Positions 7,785 through 17,035 are shown, counted from the stretch's first letter. The stretch: 23,375 bases of DNA from Lachnospiraceae bacterium UBA7182 (GCA_002491115.1 DKVI01000018.1:1-23375), one strand, 5' to 3'. Program-made: numbers and translations. Notes: generated from the letters alone by a model not told the origin.

Positions 7785-8110
7785 CATGGAGTATTGAGTT
7801 TTTAGATGAAGCGGAAAAGGATATGAAGAAATTCGATCATTCAGCTCAGATACAAGTGTTAAAGGGTATCCGAAAAGTCGCTCAAAACCCATTACCTGTA
7901 GAAGAAGGTGGATATGGAAAACCTTTGGGCAACAAAAGTGGAACAAATCTTACAAACCTTATGAAAATAAAGTTCAGGGATTTAGGAATCAGGGTTGTTT
8001 ATAAGGTGGAACGTGCAGATGAAGTAATGAAGATCATTGTAATTTCTGCCAGAACCAATGAACAGGTATATAAAGAAGCAGCAAAAAGACGGGACAAACA
8101 TAATTTATAA
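7781..8110 (+). CDS. Type II toxin, RelE/ParE family
   Basis: The 109-residue protein has the compact RelE/ParE fold pattern: WSIEFLDEAEKDMKKFD at the N-terminus, a helical NPLPVEEGGYGKPLGN section, FRDLGIRVVYKVER, and a C-terminal strand MKIIVISARTNEQVYKEA. It would act in the cytoplasm. Whether it cleaves mRNA at the ribosome (RelE) or targets gyrase (ParE) cannot be told from sequence. It overlaps the antitoxin stop by four bases. Confidence 0.88.
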   Translation: MTWSIEFLDEAEKDMKKFDHSAQIQVLKGIRKVAQNPLPVEEGGYGKPLGNKSGTNLTNLMKIKFRDLGIRVVYKVERADEVMKIIVISARTNEQVYKEAAKRRDKHNL

Positions 8111-8190
8111 CAGAATATGGTTTATGAAGCCACAAAGGAGGGCGTAAATAATTTTGTATCTATGGAAAATAAGTGTTCCTGATAAATAAT

Positions 8191-8364
8191 ATGATTCCTG
8201 TTCCGGACGTTTGTGTCACACAATTTAAGTATAATACTGTTAATCAATTTCGTTCCTTTAAAAATGAAAAAGAGAAAAATGATTATATTTATCTGCTTCA
8301 AAAAGAAAAAAAGCACCCATTATTGGGCAGACAGGAAATAGCGGTTCTTGTCCCTGACAAATAA
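8191..8364 (+). CDS. Small hypothetical ORF of uncertain status
   Basis: The 337-base stretch 8111-8447 holds no recognisable gene. The longest frame encodes 57 residues from ATG 8191, or 63 from GTG 8173; the product is Lys/Glu/Tyr-rich with no recognised motif. An AAGGAGG at 8136-8142 is too far from either start and instead precedes very short frames. It may be a degraded remnant linked to the toxin-antitoxin pair. Confidence 0.2.
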   Translation: MIPVPDVCVTQFKYNTVNQFRSFKNEKEKNDYIYLLQKEKKHPLLGRQEIAVLVPDK

Positions 8365-8437
8365 GAAAGAGACCGTCCCTTAGAAATTCAGTTTTTTACA
8401 AAACCCTGGATTTTTACCGGACTGTCTCCTTCTTTTT
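8363..8437. terminator. Shared bidirectional terminator between the toxin-antitoxin and galactosidase operons
   Basis: AAGAAAGAGACCGTCC (8363-8378) pairs with GGACTGTCTCCTTCTT (8419-8434) with one or two imperfect pairs and a loop of about 40 bases. T-rich tails follow on both strands (TTCTTTTT on plus, TTTCTTATTT on minus). It lies between the convergent operons. The large loop is unusual for an intrinsic terminator. Confidence 0.5.
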
Positions 8438-8447
8438 ACAGGCGGTA

Positions 8448-10460
8448 TTATGATTTCAATTCCATCTCTTCCATTAATATGGCAACACCCCAGTCCTTGA
8501 GAGAAATTGATTCTCCATGGGTATACGTTGCCTCCGTCAGCAGTTCTGTTGCGTTCCACCGGCTTGTCAGGGAAACTGATTCACCGGAATAATTAAACAG
8601 AAAATGGATCTTCTGCCCTTTTGCGTTTATTCCGCTGCGCCGGATCAGCGGCCATTTTTGTTCCGGCTGTTCTATACCTGCATCGTTTGCCGCCTGGAGC
8701 AGATATTTTTTCAGTATTTCTGACGATGTCATGGTTCCCAGATACCATGCATGCCCGTTGCCGAAAGAATTACGGGTCAACGCGGCGTACTTTCCCCAGT
8801 ATTTATGATTGTAAGAGGCTTTCGTCTCTGCAGTATCAGGAATTAAAAGTTCCATCCAGTATTTCGCCTCCGCTCCGTCTACAGTAACATTTACCGGGCG
8901 GGTGTACTGGTTGTATGTCATGCCAAAACAGTCCGTCAGTCCGTGAGGCTGGCGATCGGGAAAGATTTTCAGATGCTTGTCTGTCATAAAACTGCGGAAA
9001 GTAGCAAATATCGTACCTCCCTGTTCCACAAATTTGCGGACCCGCGGCACCAGAGACTGGTGAGTAGCATACAGTTCAGGAAAGATCAGGAGATCGTACC
9101 GGCTCCAGTCAGGCGCCTGTGAGAAAATCACATCACATTCCAAGTTTAGTTCATAAAGGGCATCATAGACCCAGTGGACTACGTCATTATAACTCAGATC
9201 TTTGTCAGTCGGGAACCATTTCATGGCATTTACGGATTCGGTATTTACCACAATCGCAATCCGGTTCTTTTTTTTCAGAAGGGGAAGATACGGCTGTAAC
9301 CGCTTCAATTCCTGACCCAATGTTTTTGCTTCCTCATAGGTGGGATTAGATTCAAAATCATGACTTAAAAGTCCTTTCCAGTAGCTTTCCAGTCCATTGT
9401 GGAGGGAATGCCAGTTCCAGTACATGACTCCGCAGGCTCCGGATGCCAGATGGCTGTATGCCATTTGTCGAAGCTGTCCCGGATAAGGGAGCCAGTCCTT
9501 GAATGCCTGTGCCTGGCTCTCAAGAACCAGATAGGCATCATCCCGCAGGGGGCGCATCAGATCGCCGCCAAAGGCAATTTCACATCCTGTCAGTTTATCC
9601 TGATTAAAACAGTAGATGTCCGTTCCGATTAAAGTCATGGCCTTTGCGGATTCATAATGGCAGATATCCGGCTGAATGCCCCATGAATAACCGTCCTGCT
9701 GGCGGGGCGCGCCGAAGCGCTTCCATTCATAGTCGAAATTCTGAGTAATAAACTGATCCGGTCTTTTATATTCTTTTACAATATCAGACTGCCACATCAG
9801 GAAATCCTCTGCCATTTTTCTCTGAAATTTGGCAAATTCGCAGGCATAGCTGCCGTTGATGGTTCCTGTAGGGTCCGGAAGGTCTTCAAAACGCGTAACA
9901 GAATTGCTCCAGTAGTTCAATCCCAGGGAACGGTTGACCGCTTCGATGGTTCCGAAACGTTCTTTCATCCACCGCTGAAACAGGATCAGCATTTTATGGC
10001 CTGCCGTACCATAATGTTTTGTCTCATTGTCGATCTGAAATCCGATGACATTGGAGTACCCGGCTGTGTGGGAAACCAGATTGCGGATGATCCCTTCCGC
10101 GTAATAGAGATAAGTCGGATTGGTAATATCCATATTCTGCCGGCTTCCATAACGGTTCCTTCCTTTTTCGGTGGTTGCAAGAACTTCCGGGTCCAGCTGG
10201 ACCAGCCAGTGGGGAACCGCGTAGGTGGGGGTTCCGACTATCACATGCAGACCATGCCGTTTTGCGGCGTGTATTACCCTGTCTACATGGGAAAAATCAT
10301 ACTCTCCCGGCCGGGGTTCTTCCACGCTCCAGGTGGATTCGGCAATCCGTATGGTGTTAAATCCGCACTCCGTCATCATCTGCAGATCCCGTTCAAGACG
10401 GTCATACGGAAGATATTCTTCATAATAAGCGGCTCCAAAAATAATTTCTTTGTTTAACAT
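8448..10460 (-). CDS. Beta-galactosidase, glycoside hydrolase family 42
   Basis: The enzyme hydrolyses terminal beta-galactosides with retention, in the cytoplasm (no signal peptide). The 670 residues are typical of GH42: a TIM barrel (about 5-390), a Rossmann-like middle domain (about 395-600) and a small C-terminal beta domain. The N-terminus FGAAYYEEYLPYDRLERDLQ is characteristic. The acid/base is predicted as E146 in IGFQIDNETKHYG and the nucleophile as E314 in LVLESQAQAF, by alignment to the family from memory. It is the last gene of the operon, starting 3 bases after the DUF624 stop, with GGAG 8 bases upstream of the ATG. Specificity could also include arabinosides; the true substrate depends on the neighbouring transporter. 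Confidence 0.93.
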   Translation of the reverse strand: MLNKEIIFGAAYYEEYLPYDRLERDLQMMTECGFNTIRIAESTWSVEEPRPGEYDFSHVDRVIHAAKRHGLHVIVGTPTYAVPHWLVQLDPEVLATTEKGRNRYGSRQNMDITNPTYLYYAEGIIRNLVSHTAGYSNVIGFQIDNETKHYGTAGHKMLILFQRWMKERFGTIEAVNRSLGLNYWSNSVTRFEDLPDPTGTINGSYACEFAKFQRKMAEDFLMWQSDIVKEYKRPDQFITQNFDYEWKRFGAPRQQDGYSWGIQPDICHYESAKAMTLIGTDIYCFNQDKLTGCEIAFGGDLMRPLRDDAYLVLESQAQAFKDWLPYPGQLRQMAYSHLASGACGVMYWNWHSLHNGLESYWKGLLSHDFESNPTYEEAKTLGQELKRLQPYLPLLKKKNRIAIVVNTESVNAMKWFPTDKDLSYNDVVHWVYDALYELNLECDVIFSQAPDWSRYDLLIFPELYATHQSLVPRVRKFVEQGGTIFATFRSFMTDKHLKIFPDRQPHGLTDCFGMTYNQYTRPVNVTVDGAEAKYWMELLIPDTAETKASYNHKYWGKYAALTRNSFGNGHAWYLGTMTSSEILKKYLLQAANDAGIEQPEQKWPLIRRSGINAKGQKIHFLFNYSGESVSLTSRWNATELLTEATYTHGESISLKDWGVAILMEEMELKS

Positions 10461-10463
10461 CTA

Positions 10464-11123
10464 TCATTCTCCTTGTTTTTTGATACTTCTGCGGAAGATC
10501 GCGCAGTTAATCATGATGATTCCCTCCACTCCCAGTATCAGAAGGAAAAGCAGAATAATGGCAAGCATGCCGGGCATAAGCTGCAGCAAAAGGCAGGGGG
10601 CCGACACGGTCAAAAGCATAAGCGCTGTCCATGGGAGATTGGCAACTGCCAGTTTTGCCGCGTTTTTGATTGATTGTCTGCACGTTGCCTGAAAATAAGC
10701 CAGAAGAGGAAACAGATAGACAGAAACTGACAGCCATAAAATCATGGCGACTGTTAATACGCATCGGAAATATTGCTGCATCGGCTTTGGCATACAGGCA
10801 GTGATCCGATATTCAGCCACAAGCAAAAACAGCAGACATGCCATGATAAACCAGACGGGCGTCACCTGCTTCCAGTCTCTTTTCCATGCATTCCAAAATT
10901 CCCTGCATATGCTTCCTCCTTCTTTTTTCAGCAGTTTCAAAGAACAACTACAGGCTGCGGAGATACTGGAACCTGCAGTCAGAATCGGTATGCTGCACAG
11001 AATACACAATACGTTCAATATCACCAGATCGCTGAACCGGTCCAGGATACAGACCAGTTCTCCTTCCGGGTTAAACATACGGCCTGGCAGTGAGAGTTTC
11101 TCTTTTTTATTTTGTCGCTCCAT
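10464..11123 (-). CDS. DUF624 (YesL-like) membrane protein
   Basis: The 219-residue integral membrane protein has about five or six hydrophobic segments and the DUF624 pattern: FSDLVILNVLCILCSIPILT near residues 30-50, then FWNAWKRDWKQ. Family members sit in carbohydrate-uptake operons, usually beside YesM/YesN regulators and CUT1 permeases, as here. The function is not established. It overlaps the histidine kinase gene by 17 bases, so translation is probably coupled. Confidence 0.85.
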   Translation of the reverse strand: MERQNKKEKLSLPGRMFNPEGELVCILDRFSDLVILNVLCILCSIPILTAGSSISAACSCSLKLLKKEGGSICREFWNAWKRDWKQVTPVWFIMACLLFLLVAEYRITACMPKPMQQYFRCVLTVAMILWLSVSVYLFPLLAYFQATCRQSIKNAAKLAVANLPWTALMLLTVSAPCLLLQLMPGMLAIILLFLLILGVEGIIMINCAIFRRSIKKQGE

Positions 11124-12867
11124 GGTTATCCGTTCCTTTTTTTATAATCACCGGTATACGAAAAGATATCTGCGTCCCCTGATCCGGCGCGCTTTCTATT
11201 GAAAAACAGCAGTCTTTCCCGTATAAAAGCTGGAGCCTGCGATATACATTTTTAAGACCGATCGCAGTTCTGGATTTCATATCTTTGCACTGCGCCATCA
11301 AAAGGCGGATTTGTTCGGGATTCATGCCTTTTCCATTATCGGATATAAGAAAGTACAGCCATTCTCTCCGGTAGATCCGAATCGTCAGAATTCCTTTTTT
11401 CATCTGATCCTCCAGACCATGCATAATGCTGTTCTCGATCAGGGGCTGCAGCAGGAAATTGGGCATATAACAAATATTGGCAGTTTCTGAAATATCATAG
11501 TTGACTGTAAAGCGGTCTTCAAACCGGTACCTCTGGATCTGAAGATAATCCTGGACGGTCTGAACTTCATCCCGAACAGTGATCATATCATCATTTTTGA
11601 TACTGGACCGCAGCAGTTTTGCGAGGGATACTGCCAGATCGGAGACCTCTTCACATCCGTTTGTAAAACCGAACCAACTGATGGTATCCAGCGTATTATA
11701 CAGAAAATGCGGGTTAATCTGCATTTTTAAAAATTCTATTTCACTTTCTTTATTGGCCAGTTCCAGGGAATAGACCTGTTCCAGTAAATTCTGTATATTT
11801 TCTGCCATCCGGTTATACGCTCCTGTAATCTGTCCGATCTCATCCCGGCTTTGGTAGGCGGCACGGACGCTCAGATTTCCTTCGCCAAAAGACTGCATGC
11901 TCTGCAGCAGTTCCCGTATGGGCAGAACCAGTTTTCGGATGGCAACCATTATAAAGATAAAGGAAACAGTAAGTACAGCAGACAATATCACTGCCATTTC
12001 CATGACATTGACAAACATGGCCCGCCAGAGTACTTCGATACTGACGGTTGTTATCAGCTGCCATCCGTTGTCCAGTTTCCTGCCTGCATTATAATAGCTG
12101 TATTCTCCGCTGGACGGATCTTCGATTCTTTTCAGGGAATCATCCGGTTCGCTACAGATCATTCCCAGCGTACCCGCATCGCTGGATGCCACAATCTGCC
12201 GCGCCTCGTCCAACAGATAGATTCTCCCTGCATAAGCCCGGGGCAGGGTCGCGATTCTCTGACTGAAATATTCATTTCTGCAAACAATTACCATGTAACC
12301 TTTCGGCAGCATGGTCGTCGTATCCAGAATCGCGCGGCACATACAGATGTAATGTTTTTCTCCGGTCATTTCCCACAGTGCGGCGCCGTTTGCCCTGTAT
12401 ATTTCTGCAGGAGTCAGAGAATACTCCAGATATTCCCTGTTCGTGGTCCCGATAAAGATCTCGGTCCCGGAAAGAGAATAAATCCGTAAAGATACCACGC
12501 CGTCTACATTAAAAACGCGTCCTCTCAACTGACTGCTGATGGCATCCTTCTGCTTGTAAAAGCGACTGGCGTCGTCTTCGGCAGAGTCCTTTTTTGTCTC
12601 GGTATTGATATACGACAGATTATCCTGAACACTCTGGTCCACCAGAACAGAAACAGAGAGCTGGTCGATCTGTTTCAGCAAATCGGATACATTTTCAGTG
12701 GCCAGCGATTCCATATCTTCCATATAGCAGACAGCCTGTTGGCGGTATACTTTCTTGAACCTTACAGAAAACAGAAAGAAGAGGACCAGGCTGGAAACGG
12801 ACAGGAACATCACAAATACAAGAAAAATTTTAAACCAGATACTATAATACCAACGGCTATTCTTCAT
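11107..12867 (-). CDS. YesM-type sensor histidine kinase
   Basis: This membrane kinase senses an extracellular signal, probably a sugar or the loaded binding protein. The 586 residues comprise helix 1 (about 12-35), an extracytoplasmic Cache-like domain (about 40-285), helix 2 (about 289-312), HAMP (about 312-365), a His_kinase domain with phosphoacceptor H387 in QINPHFLYNTLDTISW, and an ATPase domain with IENSIMHGL (N-box, about N479) and SDNGKGM (D510). This arrangement is typical of YesM/LytS-class kinases. It overlaps the response regulator gene by 11 bases and the DUF624 gene by 17 bases, so all three are co-translated. Confidence 0.93.
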   Translation of the reverse strand: MKNSRWYYSIWFKIFLVFVMFLSVSSLVLFFLFSVRFKKVYRQQAVCYMEDMESLATENVSDLLKQIDQLSVSVLVDQSVQDNLSYINTETKKDSAEDDASRFYKQKDAISSQLRGRVFNVDGVVSLRIYSLSGTEIFIGTTNREYLEYSLTPAEIYRANGAALWEMTGEKHYICMCRAILDTTTMLPKGYMVIVCRNEYFSQRIATLPRAYAGRIYLLDEARQIVASSDAGTLGMICSEPDDSLKRIEDPSSGEYSYYNAGRKLDNGWQLITTVSIEVLWRAMFVNVMEMAVILSAVLTVSFIFIMVAIRKLVLPIRELLQSMQSFGEGNLSVRAAYQSRDEIGQITGAYNRMAENIQNLLEQVYSLELANKESEIEFLKMQINPHFLYNTLDTISWFGFTNGCEEVSDLAVSLAKLLRSSIKNDDMITVRDEVQTVQDYLQIQRYRFEDRFTVNYDISETANICYMPNFLLQPLIENSIMHGLEDQMKKGILTIRIYRREWLYFLISDNGKGMNPEQIRLLMAQCKDMKSRTAIGLKNVYRRLQLLYGKDCCFSIESAPDQGTQISFRIPVIIKKGTDNHGATK

Positions 12868-13711
12868 TCTCGAAAAGCCCTCTTTTTCTGCTGATTTCTT
12901 TTAAGACAGAATGGAACCGAAGCTTCTGCGCATCGATATTCGCCGTTTTCTTAAAATCGGAAGGGCTGCATCCAAAAGCTTTTCTAAATATCTGTGAAAA
13001 ATAGCGCTGGTCATTAAATCCTGTTTTTAAGCATGCCTGGTTTACTTTTTCCCCTTCTGCCAGCAGCCGTGCGGCGTTCATCATCCGGATGGCTTTTAAA
13101 ATATCCATGAATGAATATCCGGTTTCTCTTTTTATCTTTCGCGATAAATAAGGGACAGAAAAATGGTAGCGGCCTGCCAGTTCTTCCAGGGAAACCGGTT
13201 TGTCAAATTCCATTGCCATATCCTGTAATAGATCTGCCGTTATCTGCGAGACCTTGGAAAAATGATTCTGTACCTGAGAAACGGTATCAAAAGTGCCGAT
13301 GGCGCCTTCGTATTCTCTCAGCACTTTTTCCTGATACCTTTTTTGTTCCAGCCTCTTTTTTACTCCCGCCACCGTTTCCAGAATTTCCCGGGGACGAAAT
13401 GGTTTCAGGATATACTCATAAACATTGTAATGCATCGCCTGTCTGGCGTACTCAAAATCGGAGAAACCGGTCAAAAGCAATACTGCGGTATCCAGTGAAT
13501 ATTCCTTGATCATGCCTGCAAGCTCCAGACCGTTCATTCCTGGCATCTTGATATCAAAGATTGCCAGATCGACCGGTTCCGACAGAAGAAGTTCTTTGAC
13601 TTCATTTCCGTTGCTGGCCGAATAAACTTCCCCGATTCCGATAGATTTCCAGTCAAGGCTCAACAATCCTTTGCGAATTACCTGTTCGTCGTCTGCAATT
13701 AACAAATTCAT
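12857..13711 (-). CDS. YesN-type response regulator with AraC DNA-binding domain
   Basis: The 284-residue protein has a receiver domain (1-125) with acidic pocket D7/D8, phosphoacceptor D53 in AIFDIKMPGMNG, T81 and K103. The C-terminal AraC domain (about 170-265) has two helix-turn-helix units (VSLEELAGRYHFSVPYLSRK and VNQACLKTGFNDQRYFSQIF). It is the cognate regulator of the overlapping kinase and most likely activates the operon promoter upstream of the binding-protein gene. The AraC domain is followed by a basic tail of about 20 residues. Confidence 0.93.
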   Translation of the reverse strand: MNLLIADDEQVIRKGLLSLDWKSIGIGEVYSASNGNEVKELLLSEPVDLAIFDIKMPGMNGLELAGMIKEYSLDTAVLLLTGFSDFEYARQAMHYNVYEYILKPFRPREILETVAGVKKRLEQKRYQEKVLREYEGAIGTFDTVSQVQNHFSKVSQITADLLQDMAMEFDKPVSLEELAGRYHFSVPYLSRKIKRETGYSFMDILKAIRMMNAARLLAEGEKVNQACLKTGFNDQRYFSQIFRKAFGCSPSDFKKTANIDAQKLRFHSVLKEISRKRGLFENEE

Positions 13712-13757
13712 GAGCGTATCCTTTCTAATGATTTTACGGTTTTCAAAACACAGCCAA

Positions 13758-14594
13758 TCAACCTTTTACTGCACCTGCCACCATTCCTTCCATAATCTGT
13801 TTATGAAGCGCGATGTAGACAAGAATGGTAGGAATGATCGTAATAATGACGGCAGCGATCTCTCCCACATAATCGGTTGAATACATTGCCTGAAAGTTGG
13901 TCAGGCCGACCGGAAGCGTCATCATATTGCTGTCGGTAAGGAAAATTCTGGGAAGCAAAAGGTCGTTCCATACATTAATAAATTGTACCACAGCAACGGT
14001 GACTATGGAAGATTTGGAAATAGGCAAAATAATGCTGATGAAGCATTTATAAATACTGCATCCGTCGATGATCGCGGCTTCTTCCAGATCCCCCGGAATG
14101 CCTTCCATAAAGCCGCATATGATAAAGATGGACATTGGAAGCCCTACGGCAATCTGCGGAATGATCACTGCAAGATATGTATTTAAAATTCCCATTCCCT
14201 TGAAAATGGAGAACAGAGGAATGATTAATGCATAAACAGGGATCATCATACCCAGCAGAAAGACATTATAGGCCGTTTTGGACAGTTTCCAACGCATACG
14301 GGTAATGGCATAGGATGCCATGGTAGCCAGAATTGCCGTGATGATAACGGCGCTTATGGCAATGATGACCGAATTCACAAAGTAACGTAAAATATTTCCT
14401 TTTATGATTGCATTTATATAGTTTGTGAGACTCCAGGATGCCGGAAGTCCCCAGGTATTGGTATAAAGCTCCTGATTCGTTTTAAAAGATGCAAGAAACA
14501 GCCAGAACAACGGATAAAGACACATGACCGCAAAGGTAATCATCAATACATATTTGACGGCTGTCCATATTTGATCAGATGCTTTTCTTTTCAT
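13758..14594 (-). CDS. CUT1 sugar ABC transporter permease (MalG/LplC type)
   Basis: The 278-residue membrane protein has six predicted helices and the EAA loop that docks the ATPase (EEAAIIDGCSIYKCFISIILP, minus its last residue, at about 171-190), followed by helices near the C-terminus ending MVAGAVKG, typical of this subfamily. Start 14594 is chosen over the longer frame start at 14648 because AAAGGAG lies 7 bases upstream and the longer start would overlap the preceding permease. The gene lies 13 bases after that permease. No ATPase is encoded nearby; such importers often share an MsmX/MsmK-type ATPase encoded elsewhere. Confidence 0.92.
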   Translation of the reverse strand: MKRKASDQIWTAVKYVLMITFAVMCLYPLFWLFLASFKTNQELYTNTWGLPASWSLTNYINAIIKGNILRYFVNSVIIAISAVIITAILATMASYAITRMRWKLSKTAYNVFLLGMMIPVYALIIPLFSIFKGMGILNTYLAVIIPQIAVGLPMSIFIICGFMEGIPGDLEEAAIIDGCSIYKCFISIILPISKSSIVTVAVVQFINVWNDLLLPRIFLTDSNMMTLPVGLTNFQAMYSTDYVGEIAAVIITIIPTILVYIALHKQIMEGMVAGAVKG

Positions 14595-14607
14595 GATATG
14601 TCTCCTT

Positions 14608-15483
14608 TCAATTGTCTTCCGTCTGAAAAACTTTATTGGAAATACCAACAGAGCAGATACACAGCAGCATCAGCACCACGCCGATGGCACATGCGTAACC
14701 ATATTTCAAAATATTGAATGCCTGGTAATACATGTAAGTGGACATAACTTCTGTCGCATGATTCGGGCCGCCGCCGGTCATGACCGCCACCAGGTCATAA
14801 TATTTTAAAGAACCGGTGATAATTAAGACGGCATCGATTTTCAGGATCGATTTAATCATAGGGAACGTAATATTCGTAAACTGCTGCCACGCGGATGCAC
14901 CGTCGATCGATGCCGCTTCATACAGTGCCGCATCAATATTACGCATGGCTGCCAGTTGGATGATCATGTGATATCCGACATACTGCCACATAACAACGAT
15001 CATAATACAAAACAGCGCCAGATTTTTGTCGGAAAGCCATACCTGCTCCAGGCTGCCAAGGCCGATTACCCGTAAAAAAGCATTCAACAGGCCGTAATTT
15101 CCATTGTAGATAAAGGTCCAGGTCAGACCGACTGCCACGCCGCAGATGACGCTGGGCAGAAAAAAGACAGACTGGAAAAAAGCTGCTCCTTTAATCTTTT
15201 TGAATATGGCATTGGCAAAAAAGATCGCCAGAGGCATATGAGCGATCAGTGAACCGATCACCAGCAGAATATTATTTTTAAAAGCATGAATGAAGGTCTG
15301 GTCTGTCAGAAGAGACAGATAATTTTTCAATCCTACGAATTTCATGCCGGACATCAAGTCTGTCTCAAACAGAGAAATATAGAGATTATATACAATCGGA
15401 AACAGTGCAAAAACGGCATATATCACAAAAGCAGGCAGTACAAAGACTGCAATGCTTTTTTTGTTACCCAATACTTTGTTCAT
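14608..15483 (-). CDS. CUT1 sugar ABC transporter permease (MalF/LplB type)
   Basis: The 291-residue protein has six predicted membrane helices: the first, IAVFVLPAFVIYAVFALFPI, lies at about 11-30, and the EAA loop EAASIDGASAWQQFTNITFP at 189-208 contacts the ATPase. It pairs with the downstream permease to form the membrane channel. AAAGGAG precedes the ATG. It is separated from the binding-protein gene by a strong hairpin that probably lowers its expression relative to that gene. Confidence 0.92.
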   Translation of the reverse strand: MNKVLGNKKSIAVFVLPAFVIYAVFALFPIVYNLYISLFETDLMSGMKFVGLKNYLSLLTDQTFIHAFKNNILLVIGSLIAHMPLAIFFANAIFKKIKGAAFFQSVFFLPSVICGVAVGLTWTFIYNGNYGLLNAFLRVIGLGSLEQVWLSDKNLALFCIMIVVMWQYVGYHMIIQLAAMRNIDAALYEAASIDGASAWQQFTNITFPMIKSILKIDAVLIITGSLKYYDLVAVMTGGGPNHATEVMSTYMYYQAFNILKYGYACAIGVVLMLLCICSVGISNKVFQTEDN

Positions 15484-15506
15484 TTTCCGCTCCTTTCTTT
15501 TTGATA

Positions 15507-15534
15507 AATGGCCGCTGCAAAAGCAGCGACCATT
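15507..15534 (-). other. Intercistronic RNA hairpin between binding-protein and permease genes
   Basis: A 12-base stem (AATGGTCGCTGC with GCAGCGGCCATT on the minus strand, one G-U pair) closes a TTTT loop. There is no U-run after it, so it is not a classical terminator. In ABC sugar operons such hairpins commonly protect the binding-protein mRNA from 3' decay and let that component be made in excess. Confidence 0.65.
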
Positions 15535-15543
15535 CAGGTACCG

Positions 15544-16851
15544 CTAATTCGATTCTGAATAGGATTGAAGATTGTCATACGTTTCCTGCGGATCGTCCCC
15601 GTTGGAGATCGCGACTCCGCAATTGTTAAACTCATTACCCAGATCGGTGTCCATACGGTCGAACCATGCGGTCAAAGCTTTCTGTCCGTTCATACACTCG
15701 ATTACCTTCTGGCACAGGGAAGATATTTTCTCCGAATCAATTTCCATGGAAGTGGAAGGCAGTTTGCCGTATTCGTATAAAAGTTTACCTTCCCATTCAT
15801 CGCTGGTCAGCATCTTTAAAAATGCGACAGCGGCATCAACATTCTGGCAGTTTTTAGACACTGCAAAGGAGCCGTCCAGAGCACCGACAGAAATATCAGC
15901 ATACTGCGGATCAACGGCCGGCATAGTGAAACAGCCCACACTGCCTGCAATACTGCATAATTCTTCGGAATCCAGGTTCGGGACTTCCCATGTTCCGTTG
16001 AAATACATTGCAGCTTGGCCGTTCTGGAAAATGGCTCTTGCTTCATCGTTCCCTACACCAGTGAAGCCTTTTTCAAAATAATTTTTATTAACTTCTTCCT
16101 GAAAAAGGGTTGCCGCCTGCACAAACGCCGGATCGTTCCACTTTCCGGTTTTCTGGTTCAGACTGTCAAACAGATCATATCCGGCAATTCCGTTTGCCAA
16201 CTGCTGGATATATTGGGAAACCAGCCAAGCATCGTCTGAAGTGGAAGCCAGTGCAACAGGAGTTACGCCGTTTGCCAACAGAGTATCACAGACACTGCAA
16301 TATTCTTCATAAGTGGTGGGGACGGACAGATTGTATTGTGCAAAAATATCTGCATTATAGTACATGACCGCGATACACTGCGCAAAAGGAATCGCATAGG
16401 TGCTGCCGTCGAACGTCAGCTGCTCCAGGGTTCCACTGTTAAAATGCCCTGCCCATTCTGCGTCTGCATCCAAATACTCCTGGAGGCTTACGACTTTGTC
16501 TCCATTGACATAATTTTCCAGAAAACTCAGTTCATAGGTGAAAAAGAGATCCGGTTCGGCATCCGATGCCATCATGGTGGATAGTTTGGTCTTATAATCA
16601 GAAGTGGCCAGAAATTCCGGCGTAATCGTTACGCCGTATTCATTCCCGGAATTAAATTCAGCGATCAGATCTTTAATACATTGGGTGTACGCATCGGATT
16701 CTGTACCGCTTATCATAATTGACATGGTGCTTCCACCTGTATTCCCGCCGTTTTCTGAAGCGGTATTCTCTGCGAAAGAACCTCCGCCGCAGCCTGTCAA
16801 CAGACTGAGACACATTCCTGCCGACAACAGTAGTGCTGTTTTTTTCTTCAT
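15544..16851 (-). CDS. Sugar-binding lipoprotein of a CUT1 ABC transporter
   Basis: The 435-residue extracellular solute-binding protein (family 1 type) has a lipoprotein signal peptide ending in LLTGC, with lipidated C21, then a Gly/Ser/Asn-rich linker and a binding domain starting TMSIMISGTESDAYTQC. Typical family motifs include AMYFNGTWEVPNL and GSFAVSKNCQNVDAAVAFLKML. It captures the substrate at the membrane surface for the two permeases. Gene context (GH42) suggests a galactoside or related oligosaccharide, but the ligand cannot be read from sequence. AGGAGGT precedes the ATG. It is the first gene of the operon. Confidence 0.92.
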   Translation of the reverse strand: MKKKTALLLSAGMCLSLLTGCGGGSFAENTASENGGNTGGSTMSIMISGTESDAYTQCIKDLIAEFNSGNEYGVTITPEFLATSDYKTKLSTMMASDAEPDLFFTYELSFLENYVNGDKVVSLQEYLDADAEWAGHFNSGTLEQLTFDGSTYAIPFAQCIAVMYYNADIFAQYNLSVPTTYEEYCSVCDTLLANGVTPVALASTSDDAWLVSQYIQQLANGIAGYDLFDSLNQKTGKWNDPAFVQAATLFQEEVNKNYFEKGFTGVGNDEARAIFQNGQAAMYFNGTWEVPNLDSEELCSIAGSVGCFTMPAVDPQYADISVGALDGSFAVSKNCQNVDAAVAFLKMLTSDEWEGKLLYEYGKLPSTSMEIDSEKISSLCQKVIECMNGQKALTAWFDRMDTDLGNEFNNCGVAISNGDDPQETYDNLQSYSESN

Positions 16852-16875
16852 AAACTTTACCTCCTATTTCCGGAC

Positions 16876-16916
16876 GTTTTCGTACCGGGTACTATATAAT
16901 GAATTGTAGCGAAAAC
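16876..16916 (-). promoter_or_regulatory. Putative operon promoter and inverted-repeat operator of the sugar operon
   Basis: Upstream of the binding-protein gene, GTTTTCG (16876-16882) and CGAAAAC (16910-16916) form a perfect 7-base inverted repeat with 27 bases between. Inside it lie a second near-palindrome GTACCGGGTAC (16882-16892) and -10-like boxes (minus strand TATATA and TACAAT). No good -35 is visible, as expected for a promoter needing an activator such as the YesN-like regulator. The exact promoter is uncertain. Confidence 0.4.
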
Positions 16917-17035
16917 TTCACGAATATTTAAGAGAGAATTTTTACATGTTTTGTTTGAATATTTTCCTTTCCTCTTTATCAGAACAGATTTTTCGTCAAA
17001 TTGCACAAATCTGCATTGTCGAACAAACACAACAA

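Noticed and set aside
15507..15534. The intercistronic hairpin as a terminator
   Set aside because: No U-run follows the stem on the minus strand, and the permease genes directly downstream need to be transcribed.
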